A stretch of 64,000 bases of DNA, taken from NCBI RefSeq assembly GCF_027887165.1, contig NC_077227.1, positions 446,090,462-446,154,461 on the forward strand. Direction: 5' to 3'. Shown here piece by piece: positions 43,250 through 55,012 of this stretch. The notes beneath the pieces were generated by a model, which saw only the letters and a program-made list of their open reading frames with translations, did no database searches and was not told where the DNA came from. How positions within the stretch are numbered: the stretch's first letter is position 1; every line of letters starts with the position of its first letter. The translations under genes and the position numbers were made by a program. This DNA is from Monodelphis domestica. Taxonomy: Eukaryota; Chordata; Mammalia; Didelphimorphia; Didelphidae.

Positions 43250-43440
43250 CTCTCTCTGTCTCTCCATCTCTATTTCTGTCTGTCTCTGTCTCTTTCTATT
43301 TTTCTCTTTCGCTTTCACCTTTGCATACACACATTTTCTCTCCTCTTCTCTCTCTTTCACCTCTCTCTATTTCCATCCTTATTTCTATTTCTGTCTTTCT
43401 CTTCTTTTCTTACTGCCTTTTAATCTTGATTTTCTTATTT
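43250..43440. repeat. Pyrimidine-rich (TCTCTG)n-like tract
   Basis: Degenerate CTCT/TGTCTC units with few purines, in the opposite strand sense to the purine tract at 39547. Confidence 0.85.
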
Positions 43441-43465
43441 TTTAAATGATCAAAAACATATTATC

Positions 43466-43653
43466 AGGGCAGCAAGGTCGCACAATGGAAAGAGCACTGG
43501 GTCTGGAGTTGGGAAAACCTAGGTTCAAATCTTACCTCAAATACTTCCTAGCTAAGTGACTCTGGGCAAGTCACTTAATTTCTATTGCCTAGCCTTTGCT
43601 ACTCTTTTGTCTTAGAATTGATACTAAGACAGAAGGTAAGGATAAAAAAAACC
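43466..43653 (+). repeat. CORE-SINE, sense, diverged subfamily
   Basis: The head reads GGCAGCAAGGTCGCACAATG in place of the usual GGCAGCTGGGTGGCTCAGTG, then GAGTTGGGAAAACCTAGG. The tail TTGATACTAAGACAGAAGG is the usual one. It may be an older or distinct SINE subfamily. Confidence 0.8.
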
Positions 43654-44119
43654 CTACTAAATATGAAAAAAAAAATTTTAATCTCTTCATCCCACCTCTC
43701 CCCTCCCCCTCCAGACATAATACTGCTCTTACTGTAATCTAAAATCAATTTAGCTTTTTAAGTCACCATGTTGCCCTACTGATATGTTCATAATTTGCTA
43801 AAATCTCCAAATCTTTTTTTTACATGGACCTACTATCTAATCATTCTTTTTCCATCTTTTACTTGTGAAACTGATTTCTTGAACCCAAGTATCAACCTTT
43901 ATGTTTATCTCAGATGGATTTCATCATGTTAGATTTGGGCCATTGTTCTAGTTTATAAAGGTCTTTTTAAAATCCTGGCATCTGCTATATTAGTTTCCTC
44001 TGATAGTTCTTTGTCATATGCAAATTTGCTAGGCATGTCTTCTGTATCTTCTTTCATCTTTTATGAGTTATTTATCTCCATGTCTTTGCATTCACTAAAG
44101 TGTATTTTTTTTATTATTT

Positions 44120-44235
44120 TCCCTTTCATTAGATTATATGTTCCTTGAGTCTGAGTTTATATTTATATTTGTATCCTCAGTATACTGTCCCTTGCATATA
44201 ACGGTCAATTAAGAAATACTTCTTGAGTTGAATTG
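44120..44235 (+). repeat. L2 3' end, sense
   Basis: ATTAGATTATATGTTCCTTG, then TTATATTTGTATCCTCAGTA and AAGAAATACTTCTTGAGTTG. Confidence 0.65.
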
Positions 44236-45274
44236 ACAATCCAAGTCAAATAAGAGTCATCATCATTTCTCCATGAAAGTTTTAGTGCATTCACTGAATT
44301 AACTCACCCTCATCCAAAAGGTCTCTGTGACATCACTCTATATGATGAGAAACCATCATAGTAGACTGTAGACAAAAGGCCATCAAATTCAGTAAGAGTC
44401 CATGGTACCTGGCCCAGTAGCAGTCAAAGTATGTTTGAATCTGAAAAGCTAACCAATAATAATATTCCACTGAAGTTTATCTACCTAATTACATCTATAA
44501 GAGTAACCTGGCAAGTATAGATTGATGGGAATTCCAACAAAGAATAATTTTTTTTCTCTTTCCTAACCTTATGGACTCTTGGTTAGGCTGAAACTATTGG
44601 AATTACATTCTAAGAGAATGAGGAATCCTGCTTCAGAGTAGCATTTATTCTACTGTCTTTCTCTTCTTCCATGCTTCATGTGATGCAATAACTAGAGATG
44701 AATATAGGAAGGTAAGTTGAAGTAATTTTTGGTAATATCCCATGTCTGGCCACTGTAGATTTGAGTTCATGGTAATTTGGTAAAAAGGGCTGAAGACTAA
44801 ACGATGTTAAAAAAAATAAAATTTGGATACCTACTTCCTACTAAAATCAAATTTTCTAAAGTTATTATGAAATTGATTTAAAGAATATTTCATATCAGTG
44901 GACTTGAGACTATATAAATGTTAGAAATAACAATAATGTTGACCATAGGGGCATTCATTAGTCTATCACATATTTTGTGTCCTTTTTTCTTTCTTTAAAA
45001 AATAGATTTCTATGAATAGATCCTGTTTTTATTAATAGCATCTATGTTTTCCAGTGAATTTTTACTTATGCCTGTCCTAGAGAGTCAACTTTTATAACAA
45101 AAAATTTAAAAATGGGAAAAGTAGTTCAGCAAAATCAGCTGAGCTATTGAAAAAGCCCCTATTATTTGCAATTTTCCACAATCTTAAATTCCCCACCTCT
45201 ACAGTGAATTGGGATAAGATCCCTTTTTATATCTTGGGGGCAGGGTCAAGCTTGTTCATTATAATTTCAAAGCA
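44236..45274. other. Unassigned intergenic sequence
   Basis: AT-rich, no open frame of note and no repeat family that I recognise. Confidence 0.5.
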
Positions 45275-45520
45275 TTCATTTTTAATTTTTTATTATTTTC
45301 ATTTATATTATAGTCATTATGCATAGTTTTCCTATTTTTGCTTGCTTTTGTATCTATTCATGTCTTCCTAAACTTCTCTGTATTCATCATATTCATCCAT
45401 TGTTTCTTAGAATGTAGTAATATTCCATTACATTTGTGTGCTACCATGTGTTTAGCCATTCCCTAATCAATAGCAAGACACATATTCTGACATCAGCAGT
45501 AGCAACTCAAGAGAAGACTA
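45275..45520 (-). repeat. Old L1 3' end fragment, antisense
   Basis: AATATTCCATTACATTTGTG and TAGCCATTCCCTAATCAATA are the diverged counterparts of the L1 3' end. The rest to 45824 is unassigned. Confidence 0.6.
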
Positions 45521-45824
45521 CTATGTCATTTTACTTAGATATGGTTCATATCCCCAAGAAACTCACATTCGCTTTAAAGGAGATTAAGTAAAATAAGCAG
45601 TTACAGATATGATGGAATGAAAAAGACCGAATACAATGGATATCAACATGCGTATACACTGTCTATATAATGCTAAGTATGGATAAAAGTAAACATTTAG
45701 TCAATATTCACTTTCAAGAATAATTTACATTTAATTATGCTTTATAATTACATAAAAGTGCATTATATTATTTAATTCTCATAATTCCAAGATGCAGTAT
45801 AGCTATTACTTATCTCTTTATGGT

Positions 45825-45965
45825 CAGTCAATAATATTTAGTGCCTACTATGTGTCAAGCATTGAGATAAGCATTGAGGATACACATAAAGGCAAAAAAA
45901 TCATCGTTGCTTTCAAGGAGCTCACAGCCTAATGGAGGAGGCAACATGCAAACAATTATGTACAA
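45825..45965 (-). repeat. L2 3' end, antisense
   Basis: GTGCCTACTATGTGTCAAGC, GCTTTCAAGGAGCTCACAG and CTAATGGAGGAGGCAACATG. It directly abuts the RTE element, which probably inserted into it. Confidence 0.75.
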
Positions 45966-46711
45966 ACTGCACTTTTGGATCACTGCCTTGCCATGTGGCA
46001 GAAGGGCTTGCATTACTCAATGAAATTATCAGATGGGTTATGCCGGGTTACTCAAGGAGGACAGGTCATAGTGGAAAGTTCTGACAAGAGGCAATCTGCT
46101 GGAGAAGGAAATGCTAAATCACTCATAGATTTGCCAAGAAAGCCCTGTGGACAGTATTAAAAAGACAAAATATCTGATACCAGAAGATGGGCCCCTGTTC
46201 AATTTGCTACAAAGGAAGAGTGGAGGACAACTACAAGTAACTCCAGAAAGAATGAAGTATCTGAGCAAAGCTGAAAGAAAACTGAGGTATGGGTATGTCA
46301 GATGAAAGTTTAATGTTATAAAGATCAAGGAATCTAGAATGTAAGACATATGAACCAAGGTAAGCTAGATATAATCAGACAAAAGATGGAAAGATTAAAG
46401 ATCAACTTCTTGGCTGTCAGTGAACTTAAATGGATGGGAATGGGTGAATTTAATTCAGCTGATCACTCATATACTACTATGGGCAAGAATACCCTAAAAA
46501 GAAAGGAGTATCAATAAAAGGGTGAGAAAGCAGTACTGGGGTATAATCTCAAAAATGACAGAATGATATCTGTTTAAAGACAAAGCAAACTATTAAACAG
46601 CAAAGTAATACAAGTCTATTCTCCAACTGCTAATGCCAAAGAGGCCAAAGCCGAGCAGTTCTATGAAAGACTTACAACATCTTTAAGGAAAAAAAACACA
46701 CAAAAAATATG

Positions 46712-46916
46712 TCATGGGGGCACCTAGGTAGCTCAGTGGATTGAGAGCCAGGCCTCGAGATGGGAGGTCCTGGGTTCAAATCGGACCTCAGACACTTCCC
46801 AGCTATATGACCCTGGACAAGTCACTTAACCCCCATTGCCTAACCCTTACCACTCTTCTGCCTTGGAACCAATATTGATTCCAAGATGGAAGGTTTTTAT
46901 AAAAAAAAATTTTTTT
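46712..46916 (+). repeat. Marsupial CORE-SINE inserted in the RTE
   Basis: GGGGGCACCTAGGTAGCTCA to TTCCAAGATGGAAGG with an A/T tail. It splits the endonuclease text between the QFYERLTT-like phrase and GDWD. Flanking TGTCA(T)/GTCACAT motifs may be the duplication. Confidence 0.92.
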
Positions 46917-47743
46917 AAGTCACATTCATTATAGGGGATTGGGATGCTAAAGTAGGAAATCAAAAGATAATTAGAATAATAGGCAAGCTTGGTCTTGGGA
47001 GTTCAAAATGAAGCAGGGCAGAGACTAATAGAGTTTTGTCAAGATAACTTCCTGATTATTGCAAACACTCGTTTTCAACAACCCAAAAGGAAACTCTACT
47101 CTGGACATCACCAGATGGTCAATTTCAAAGTCAGGTTGATTATGTACTTTATAACCAAAGATGGAGGAGCTCTATATAATCAGTTAAAACAAGAAATGGA
47201 GCTGACTATGGGTCAGATCATGAGCTTCTTGTTGCAAAATTCAGGATTAAATTGAAGAAAGTAGGGAAAACTATCAGGAAACATAGGTATGACCTAAATA
47301 ACCTTCCTTATGAATATGAAGTGGAAGTTATAAGTAGATTTTTAAGGTTTTAGATTTGGCAGAGTACCTGAAGAACTATGGACTGAGGTTCACAACAGAG
47401 TAAAGGAAGCAGCAACAAAAAACATTGCAAAGAAAAAGAAGAGCAAAAAAGCATAATGGCTGTGTGATGAGGTAAATACATGAGGAAAGAAGGAAAGTGA
47501 ATGATAAAGGAGAAAGGGAAAGATATACCTAACGGAATGAAAAATTCTAGCAAATGGCAAGGAGAGATCAAAGTTCCTTAATTGAGCAATACAAAAACAT
47601 AGAAGAAAACAAGACAATAGAAAAGATCTCTTCAAGAAATTAGAAATATTAAGGGAATGTTTTCATGCCAAAATGGGCATGATAAAAGACAAAAATGTTA
47701 GGGAATTAACAGAAGTGGAAGAGATTAAAAAGAGGAGGCAAAG

Positions 47744-47945
47744 GGGTCAGCTAGGTGGCTCAGTGGATTGAAAGCCAGGCCTAGAGATGGGAGGTCCTGG
47801 GTTCAAATCTGGACTCAGACACTTCCCAGCTGTGTGACCCTGGGCAAGTCACTTAACCCCCATTGCCTAGCCCTTATCATTCTTCTGCCTTGGAACCAAT
47901 CCAAAGTATTGATTCCAAGACAGAATGTAAGGGTTAAAAAAAAAG
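47744..47945 (+). repeat. Second marsupial CORE-SINE inserted in the RTE
   Basis: GGGTCAGCTAGGTGGCTCAG to GACAGAATGTAAGGGTT with poly-A. The purine-rich flank AGAGGAGGCAAAG on the left and GCAGAGTAGGCAAG on the right hints at a duplicated or similar target. Confidence 0.92.
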
Positions 47946-48599
47946 CAGAGTAGGCAAGAATATTCAGAAGAACTATACAAAAAAGATCTTAATATCACCC
48001 ATAATCATTGTGTGGTTACTGATTTAGAGCCAGACATCCTGAAGAGTAATGTCAAGTGGACCTTAGGAAGCATTACTAACAATAAGGCCAGTGGAAGTAA
48101 TGAAATTCTAGCTCAGCTTTTTAAAATCCTAAAAGATGATGCTGTTAAAAACTTAATATGCCAGCAAATTTGGAAAACTCAACTGTGACCACTGAATTGG
48201 AAAAGATCAGTTTTTGTCCAGTCCTAAAGAACGGCAATGCCAAACAATGTTCAAATTACCGAACATTTCACTCATTTCACACACTAACAAGGTTATGCTT
48301 AAGATTCTGCAAGCTAGACTTCCATAATATGTGAACTGAGAATTACCAGAAATGTAAGCTGGTTTTTTACGAGGTAGAGGAACTAGAGACCAAATTGTCG
48401 ATATTCTCTGGATTATGGAGGAAGCAAGGGAGTTCCTGAGAAACATTTAGTTCTGCTTAACTGATTACACCAAAATCTTTGTGTGGATCACAAGAAAATG
48501 CGGCAAACTCTCAAAGAGATGGGAATACTAGATAATCTTTCTTGTCTCCTGAGAAACCAAATGAAGGTCAAGAAGCAACAGTTAGGACCAAACATTGAA

Positions 48600-49062
48600 C
48601 AAATGATTGATTTATTGAAAATATTTTTTATTATATTTTTATTTTCCAAATTACATGTAGATACAATTTTTAATAACTGTTTTTTGACATTTCAAAATCC
48701 ATGTCTCTTTGAAATCTGCCTCTTTTCCTTTCCTTCTCCCTCTCTAAGCTGGCAAGTAGCATGCTATAGGTACATGTGATATCATTCAATACACTTCCAT
48801 GTTCATCATGTGAACAGAGAAACTTCTCTTACAACTTCTTGTGAAAGAAAACATGTCACTTATACAAGAAAAAATTCATGAAGGAAATAAAATGAAAAAT
48901 GGTATGCTTCAATCTGCATTCAGATTCCATCCACTTTTTCCATGGCAGTAGATGGGCTTTTATGTCATGAGTTACTTAGAGTTATCTTATATCCTTGCAT
49001 TGCTGATGATAGTTAAGTCCCTCACAGTTGATCATTATATATTATTGCTTTTACTATATACA
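48600..49062 (-). repeat. L1 3' end, antisense
   Basis: TCCAAATTACATGTAGATAC, GGCAAGTAGCATGCTATAGG, GGTATGCTTCAATCTGCATT and CACAGTTGATCATTATATAT are the L1 3' UTR in reverse. It lies where the RTE text is cut off. Confidence 0.85.
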
Positions 49063-49176
49063 AACTGGCCTCAGATATTTTCTAGTCGTGTGACCCTGGG
49101 CAAGTCACTTAATCCTGATTGCATAAGTTTTGTCACTATTTTATCTTAGAATTAATATTAAAACAGAAAGTAAGAG
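49062..49176 (+). repeat. CORE-SINE, 3' half only
   Basis: Starts at CTGGCCTCAGATATTTTCTA, keeps the CORE GTGTGACCCTGGGCAAGTCA and ends AAAACAGAAAGTAAGAG. The tRNA-like head is missing. Confidence 0.85.
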
Positions 49177-49984
49177 TTTAACATATGACATTATATTATA
49201 ATTAGATATATATGAATGATATATTATATTATTTATATTATATGTTATATAATATATTACATATATCACTGAGAAGAAAAAGGGCATGATCATGTAAATG
49301 AACAGTCTGGTCTGACTGGAACTTATTACTCTATCATTGTTTATCCATAGATGCTAATTAATGATTGAGCCTTGATTATAATGATGTGTTCAAATCCAAT
49401 TAAAAATTTTTGAACTAAGCTCAATAAAATTGCTGGTATTATAATTCCCTTCTGATCATGGGAAGTTAAGGGGGCAATTTATTGTTTACCTCTGGTTACA
49501 TCACAAATAGTATCTTTTTAAAAAATCTGTTTACTTTTTGATGGATCCATTACCACACTCTTCTTCTACAGATCATTTCAAACATTTTCCTGTATCAGAA
49601 ATTTATTATGTAGGCTATTTTCACAATAGGAAGGTAGATGCAAAAATGTAATTACTCTACTAAAATGATATGATAGAGTGGGAATATACATTAGAACATA
49701 GTTTAGTAGCTTGGGTAACTGTGGCAGCTTCTATTTCTGGCATTTGCACTGATTGCCTAGGTGGGACATTAGGGCACACTAATCTACGACTAAATTTTCC
49801 CTAGCTATGTAATGGGTTTTTAAAACTGCTTCATGGTCTCAGCATACACTTTTGACTTTTGGCTATTGATTTTGGTTAATTCTAGAGCCTTGTTCTGTTA
49901 GTCTGATTGCTTTCCAAAATAAAAAACTAGATCATTTCCAGGACTCCTGGAAAACTCCATTCTTCTCATGAAAATGCCCATTTA
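49177..49984. other. AT microsatellite-like stretch and unassigned sequence
   Basis: 49185-49268 is built of ATATTATATT-type units. From there to 49984 I recognise no gene or repeat family. Confidence 0.55.
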
Positions 49985-50180
49985 GGGGGCAGCTAGGTGG
50001 CTCAGTAGATTGAGAGCCAGACCTAGAGTCAGGGTCCTGGGTTTGAATCTGTTATCAGACACTCCCTAGCCCTGTGACCCTGGGCAAGTCACTTAATCCC
50101 CACTGCCTAGCCCTTACTGCTTCTCTGCCTTGGAACCAATTCATAATATTGAATCTAAGATGGAAGATAAAATGTTTTTT
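49985..50180 (+). repeat. Marsupial CORE-SINE, sense
   Basis: GGGGGCAGCTAGGTGGCTCA to TAAGATGGAAGATAAAATG. The flanking ATGCCCAT (before 49983 and after the tail near 50187) appears to be the target-site duplication. Confidence 0.92.
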
Positions 50181-51049
50181 TTTTTATGCCCATATCTACT
50201 TGCAAAATAAGGAAATATATAAGTAACTCATTTGCTCTGCTTTACCTTTGAAAAACTTGGTCTTTGACTGACTTAGTTTATCTGGACCAATTTGAATAAT
50301 CCCACTATACTGGTATTTTTAACATGGATTTTGACAGTTTGGATTTCATGTCCAAACTATGTTCAGATTATGTTGTGGAAATTCTCTCAGTAAAGATGTG
50401 AAAAATTTCAGAGGGGAAGGTGTTTTCTTTTTTTTATTATTATTAATTTATTTAGTCTGGTAGGTGTCTCTTAAAGGTCTTGGAAGAGGGGATGATGAAT
50501 ATGGAGAGAGAAGTGATTCAAATTTAATGGTCTTTGGAATGCAGATTTGTGACTTAACTCAATATTCCCTTGTGTCTCTTAAAAAGGACATTAAAAAAAA
50601 AGATAATTTGTGGATAGAGAGTCATAGGATTTTTAGAATTGGCAGGGAACAGAGAGGTCACCTAGTCTAACTACCACATTTTATAGGAGGAAATTTAGGC
50701 TTAGTGGCTTGCCCAAGGTCATAATGATTTAGTGGCTTAGAACTGAGACAAGAAGCCAGCCTAATTCCATTTTCTTTTTTTCTTTGGCCTTAACCTGCTT
50801 TTCAGCTTTATGTGTCACAAATTAAATTAGACTTATCTCCTATTTGAAAAATTGGCTTCAGTTTTGATATATAAGATGAATAAGATGCATGAGTTTTGAA
50901 GTTATTTCCATATTTCTAGGTGTCATGGATTGCCATGGCCAAAGAATTTGTCACCATGTGTCTTTCTGAATTATTCAGGAGAGGAGAAGAAAATGATGCC
51001 CTGAAAGAAATGTATAGTTGAAAATGAAGGTATGTTGGTCAAATGGTGA
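50181..51049. other. Intergenic sequence with a MIR remnant
   Basis: 50615-50790 carries MIR-like text (AGAGAGGTCACCTAGTCTAA, GGCTTGCCCAAGGTCATAAT). The rest is unassigned. Confidence 0.5.
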
Positions 51050-51330
51050 ATAAGAGGTATAACCAATGAATAATATACTTCTTTGGTATCTAGGCCACTT
51101 TAAGGGAAATCAAGGAAGGGCCTCAGAATATTGGGTCTCCCTCCCTGTACTATGATGAATTTATGAGAACATAAACAAGTTACACAGGGTAGGAAGACAT
51201 GGATGGATTGAGATATGCATCATTAGAGGAAATACCAGCATTGGCAAGATCAAAGATCCATTCAGTTATGTGAGTATTAGAGTAAGACTATAATACAAGA
51301 GAGGCAATGAGCCAGGTCAAATGTTTACTT
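51050..51330 (+). repeat. Non-LTR 3' remnant related to 39890-40030
   Basis: GGAAGACATGGATGGATTGA at about 51190 and the following text through ATACCAGCATTGGCAAGATC run parallel to 39960-40020. The family is unnamed. Confidence 0.4.
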
Positions 51331-51439
51331 TTCTGAATAACTTGTAAAATATTCCATGGCATTAAAAGAAAAATTGGAATTTGGTACTAAGTTTTCATGT
51401 CTTTAGTTTCTCCTTCCCCCTTTCACCTCATTTTTTAGT

Positions 51440-52260
51440 GCACTTCTCTTTTTTAAAGTCACATTTCAAAAATTTTGTCAATCACTTATTTTTCCTCCCT
51501 CCCACCTCCCCCTCTTTTACAAAAAGAAAAATAAAACTCTTTTAACAAATAAATACAATCAAGTACCATGTATACTATATTTGCCAAGTCCCCAAATCTC
51601 TCTCTTATGGCTTAGAATGAGACCTCTCTGTCAGAGAAATGAAAAGAATTCTTCAGTATTGGTCCTTTGGATTAAAATATTCTTGATATTGATGAGAAGT
51701 CTTAAGTCTTTCAGAACTGTTCATTTTTACAATGGCAATGTTCTAGTGTAAATTGTTCTTCTGGTTCTGCTCACTTTATTCTGCATCAATTTATATATGT
51801 CTTCCCAGATTTTTATGAAATTGTCTCTTTGATAATTTTTTTTAACCTTACTTTGAGTTTTGGTAACAACTCTAGGATAGAAGGATGAGGATAGGCAAAT
51901 GGAGTTAAGTGACTTGTCCAAGGTCAACACATCTAGGAAGTGTCTAAGGTTAGATTTGAATCCAGATATTCCCACTTCAGGCCTGGTGTTCTGTCTACTG
52001 TGCCACCTCACTGCCCCTTCAATCATTTCTTATATACAAGTGTTCTATTAGATTAATATTCTGTAATTTGTTCAGCCATTTCCCAATTGTTTGGCCCCCT
52101 CTTCAGTTCCAGTTCTTTGCCCCTACTAAAAGGGCTGCTGTAAAATTTTCTTGTCCATATAGAACCTTTCTCTTTTTAAAAATCTCTTTAGTGTACATGC
52201 CTATTAATAGTATTGCTGAATCAAAGGATATATACACAGTGGAGTAATTTTTTAGGCATT
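51440..52260 (-). repeat. L1/HAL1 3' region, antisense, split by a SINE
   Basis: GTTCTTCTGGTTCTGCTCAC and ATTCTGCATCAATTTATATA lie left of the SINE, with TTGTTCAGCCATTTCCCAAT and AATAGTATTGCTGAATCAAA to its right. All are L1 3'-end landmarks in reverse order. Confidence 0.75.
51836..52020 (-). repeat. CORE-SINE, antisense, within L1
   Basis: TTTTTTTTAACCTTACTTTG, the CORE TCCAAGGTCAACACATCTAG, and a head ending CTGTGCCACCTCACTGCC. It is more diverged than most SINEs here. Confidence 0.82.
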
Positions 52261-53092
52261 TCTCTATTTCTTCTTCCTTCATCTATGAGGTCCCCAGGTG
52301 AGAAATATAATGTTGTCTCTCAAAAATGCCATTAGGAAGTTCTTATCACAGCCTTTATAAAATTGGATTTCATACCACAAGATACTGTATAAGCAAAGAG
52401 TACATTTCTTGGTAGATACATAGTGGCAGAACAACATCATAGAATAAGAATAGAGGAATGGAATGCTTAGGTTTTCAAAGTTTCTGCAACATCTCAGAGT
52501 TTTATGTCTCATCTGCAGAGTACAAGGTGCTTAGATAAACACTGGGTAAAATCTTCAGTGTTCATTAGATTTGTAAGCCTTCATTGGACCTACTGAGCTC
52601 CAATGAGCACATTCTTGCTGATGCCAATTAACCAAAACTGTCTGCTTTTAACATGCAGGGGGAAAGGCCATCTTGAATCTTGGCATGCTGAAGCTGGGGA
52701 GCTACTTGATTTCTTTTGGGGGATTCCCTTATTTTAGAGTAAAGCTCTGGGATTGGGACTATCTGCTAAATGGTAAGAAACCTGTGTACCATGGCAGTTA
52801 TATCTACCCTGCAGGCAGGTGAGTTCGGTGATTCTTTGAAACATTTAACCATTATTGATGCCCATTAAAACCAGAAACAAGTTGAAGTAGTTGTCAATCT
52901 TGAAAACCACTACATGAAACCTGTGGGATATAATATTGATTATGATGCAATCAAACATGCAAACTTATTTAAAGGATGACAGAAGGGGTTCAATAAGAGA
53001 TTTTCCCAAGTGAATTTGAAAGAACTAATGACTCTTTGTATCCATAAAAGGTTTCTACAATATGCTAAATAAGATTTCTTGATTTTATATAT
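52261..53092. other. Unassigned intergenic sequence
   Basis: I see neither an exon with flanking splice sites nor a familiar repeat. Confidence 0.5.
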
Positions 53093-53292
53093 ATTTTAAA
53101 CCCTTATCTTCTGTCTTAGAATCAATATTATTGTTTCCAAGGCAGAAGAGTGGTAAGGGCTAGGCAATGGGGATTAAGTGACTTACTTGCCCAGGGTCTC
53201 AGGGCTAGGAAGTGTCTGAGAACAAATTCGAACCCAGGACCTCCCATTTCTGGGTCTGGCTCTCAATCCACTGAGCCATCTAGCTGTCCCCT
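53093..53292 (-). repeat. Marsupial CORE-SINE, antisense
   Basis: TTAAACCCTTATCTTCTGTC, GCCCAGGGTCTCAGGGCTAG, and CCACTGAGCCATCTAGCTGT. Confidence 0.9.
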
Positions 53293-53324
53293 CTTGATAA
53301 TATTTGAAAATTTAATTCAATTCT

Positions 53325-53830
53325 ACAACACCATGGACCTAAAGGCCAGACTGCTAGGCACCAGGGATGCTGAGACAAAATTCAATAGTCAATGCCTTCC
53401 AGGAGTCTAAATTCTATTGGTGGATTTCAAGGATGGGTAAGAAACAAAACATGTACACTGTTATAAGTAAATAGAAAATCTGTATTAAATAAATGCAAAG
53501 TAATTGGGGGGGGGAGACTTGGAGCAGCATCAACTTGGAGGGGGTGATTTATGAGAGCTGAGATGGTGGTACCTGAGCTCCTTAGGGTTCTAAGAGGTGG
53601 AGGTGAGGAGGGAGAACATGCCAGGAAATAGGGATTTCCTTTGTAAAGACACTGAGGCAAGAGATGAGATGTTATATATGAGCAACATTAAGTTCATAGG
53701 TCAGTTAGGTTGAAAAATAGAGCCGGTGGGGGGGGGGAAGTAATATGTAATATGTAACCATCCTGGAAAGATTGGCTGGAGCCAAATTGTGTAGGATTTT
53801 AAATGCTAAACAGAGAAATTTATAGTTTAT
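53325..53830 (-). repeat. L2 3' part, antisense
   Basis: GCTAGGCACCAGGGATGCTG, AATGCCTTCCAGGAGTCTAA and, further right, GATTGGCTGGAGCCAAATTG and GATTTTAAATGCTAAACAGA follow the antisense L2 order seen at 56245. Confidence 0.7.
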
Positions 53831-55012
53831 TGTAGCCCCCAGTAGTGAGAGTAGACCCCAATAAAATCAAAGCCATGGTCTGGCCAGGATCACTCCTCAC
53901 ATGAAGCCCCCAAAACTCTTCCTTTCTAACCCCCAAATGTTTGTCAGGACCCCTTAAGACCTCCTGACAGTTTATCCTGGGGCAACTAGGAGTCATGACT
54001 GCCTCTGGAGAAGGCAATCCCTTGCTACCTAGGATCTACATTCCATGGATGAGGAAATAAAATAATAGAATCTATCCTTTGATAGGAAATGGGAAATATA
54101 AGTAGAGCACAAGATTTTGATAATTTGAGTGGATGCAGCACAAATTAGACTATTATATCATTATAAATTATTTCTGTTTTTTATTCATTATTATCAGGAT
54201 ATGATTTAATAAAACATTTTCAAAGATTGATTGAATAATAACAGAAAATATTTGCAGAAGATTTTCTTTCTGTTTCTTGAAGTTTAATAAATCATTGCAA
54301 ATATATTTAAATTTGACTCACTCTTGTGTAACTTGCCTTCTTTACATTCCAATATTGAATTGTTATCCTGAAGAACCTATTTCTGTATAAATCTTTCCAG
54401 TTAAGAGACCATCAGTTCTACATTTTTACCATAAATACTTGAATACTGTACTCAGAATGAGTGGGAGCATATATTATGGAAGAAAATGCTCAAGTACTAC
54501 AATATCTTTGTTCTTTGGCTCACTGGTGTGTACATTTAATGCAGATGAGATTGAAGAACATAATAAATGTCAGTTCTTTTCACAGCAAAATGAAAATGCT
54601 GAGCAATCCCTAAAAATGATCATTTCAGGTAGTGGCATATATCTCTTTGGACACCGAAGCAGATTTTTTTCTGAATCAAAATTATTTTATTTGGGGGTAT
54701 TTATTTATTTTATTAGGGAAACTATTGATGTCATTTCCAAATGGTTATAGAACACTTTGACAGCAACTCACCAGAAGTTATCTATAGGTGAGAAAATAGA
54801 GTTTAGGGAGAGAAAACAAAGACTATGGAAGAAGAAACAAGGGGGGGGGGAGAATAAGTCTTTTGGGCCTTGCATAAATATCAAATGTTTAGGTTTTGAT
54901 CTTTTCTCCCCAACTAGACTAAAGGTTAATGGAGTGAAAGAGTCTGTCATCCTCTGTATATCCTGTACAAATAAGATATATACTCTTGGTAGGAAGGTGT
55001 AGAATAATATTT
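53831..55012. other. Unassigned intergenic sequence
   Basis: Includes a G-run near 54841 and a 103-codon frame at 54439-54750 that lacks an ATG start and any recognisable similarity. I do not call a gene here. Confidence 0.5.

Larger units (their letters stand above)
41980..44115 (+). repeat. L3/CR1-type LINE remnant, sense, in three pieces
   Basis: The pieces are 41980-42358 (AACATTGAAGTTGGCTACCA then TTTCTATAGGG near 42320), 43105-43250 (CTCTGGACACACTCTAGCTT, ATATGATCTGACCAACAAGA) and about 43860-44115 (TTCTTTGTCATATGCAAATT). Their order follows CR1/L3 3' text. They are separated by a MIR and an L2 (42360-43045), a pyrimidine-rich tract (43250-43440) and a SINE (43466-43653). All insertions are therefore younger than the L3. 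Confidence 0.6.
45965..48590 (+). mobile_element. BovB-type RTE LINE, degraded, with two SINE insertions
   Basis: An RTE polyprotein is legible in order. The endonuclease has QVYSPTANAKEA near 46610, GDWDAKVG near 46935, GVQNEAGQRLIEFCQDNF at 46992-47050 and GSDHELL-like text near 47210. The reverse-transcriptase start has LEPDILKSNVKWTL near 48025, ILKDDAVKNLICQQIW near 48125, AGFRGRGTRDQI-like text near 48365 and KEMGILDNLSCLLRN at 48510-48560. The similarity to BovB is strong in my memory. It stops near 48590 before the FADD box, so the 3' end is missing, which is unusual for a LINE and implies a later deletion or loss. Stops and frameshifts are many. Confidence 0.85.

Noticed and set aside
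54439-54750. 103-codon open frame with hydrophobic end
   Set aside because: It has no ATG start, recognisable domain, splice context or similarity, and is of a length expected by chance in AT-rich DNA.
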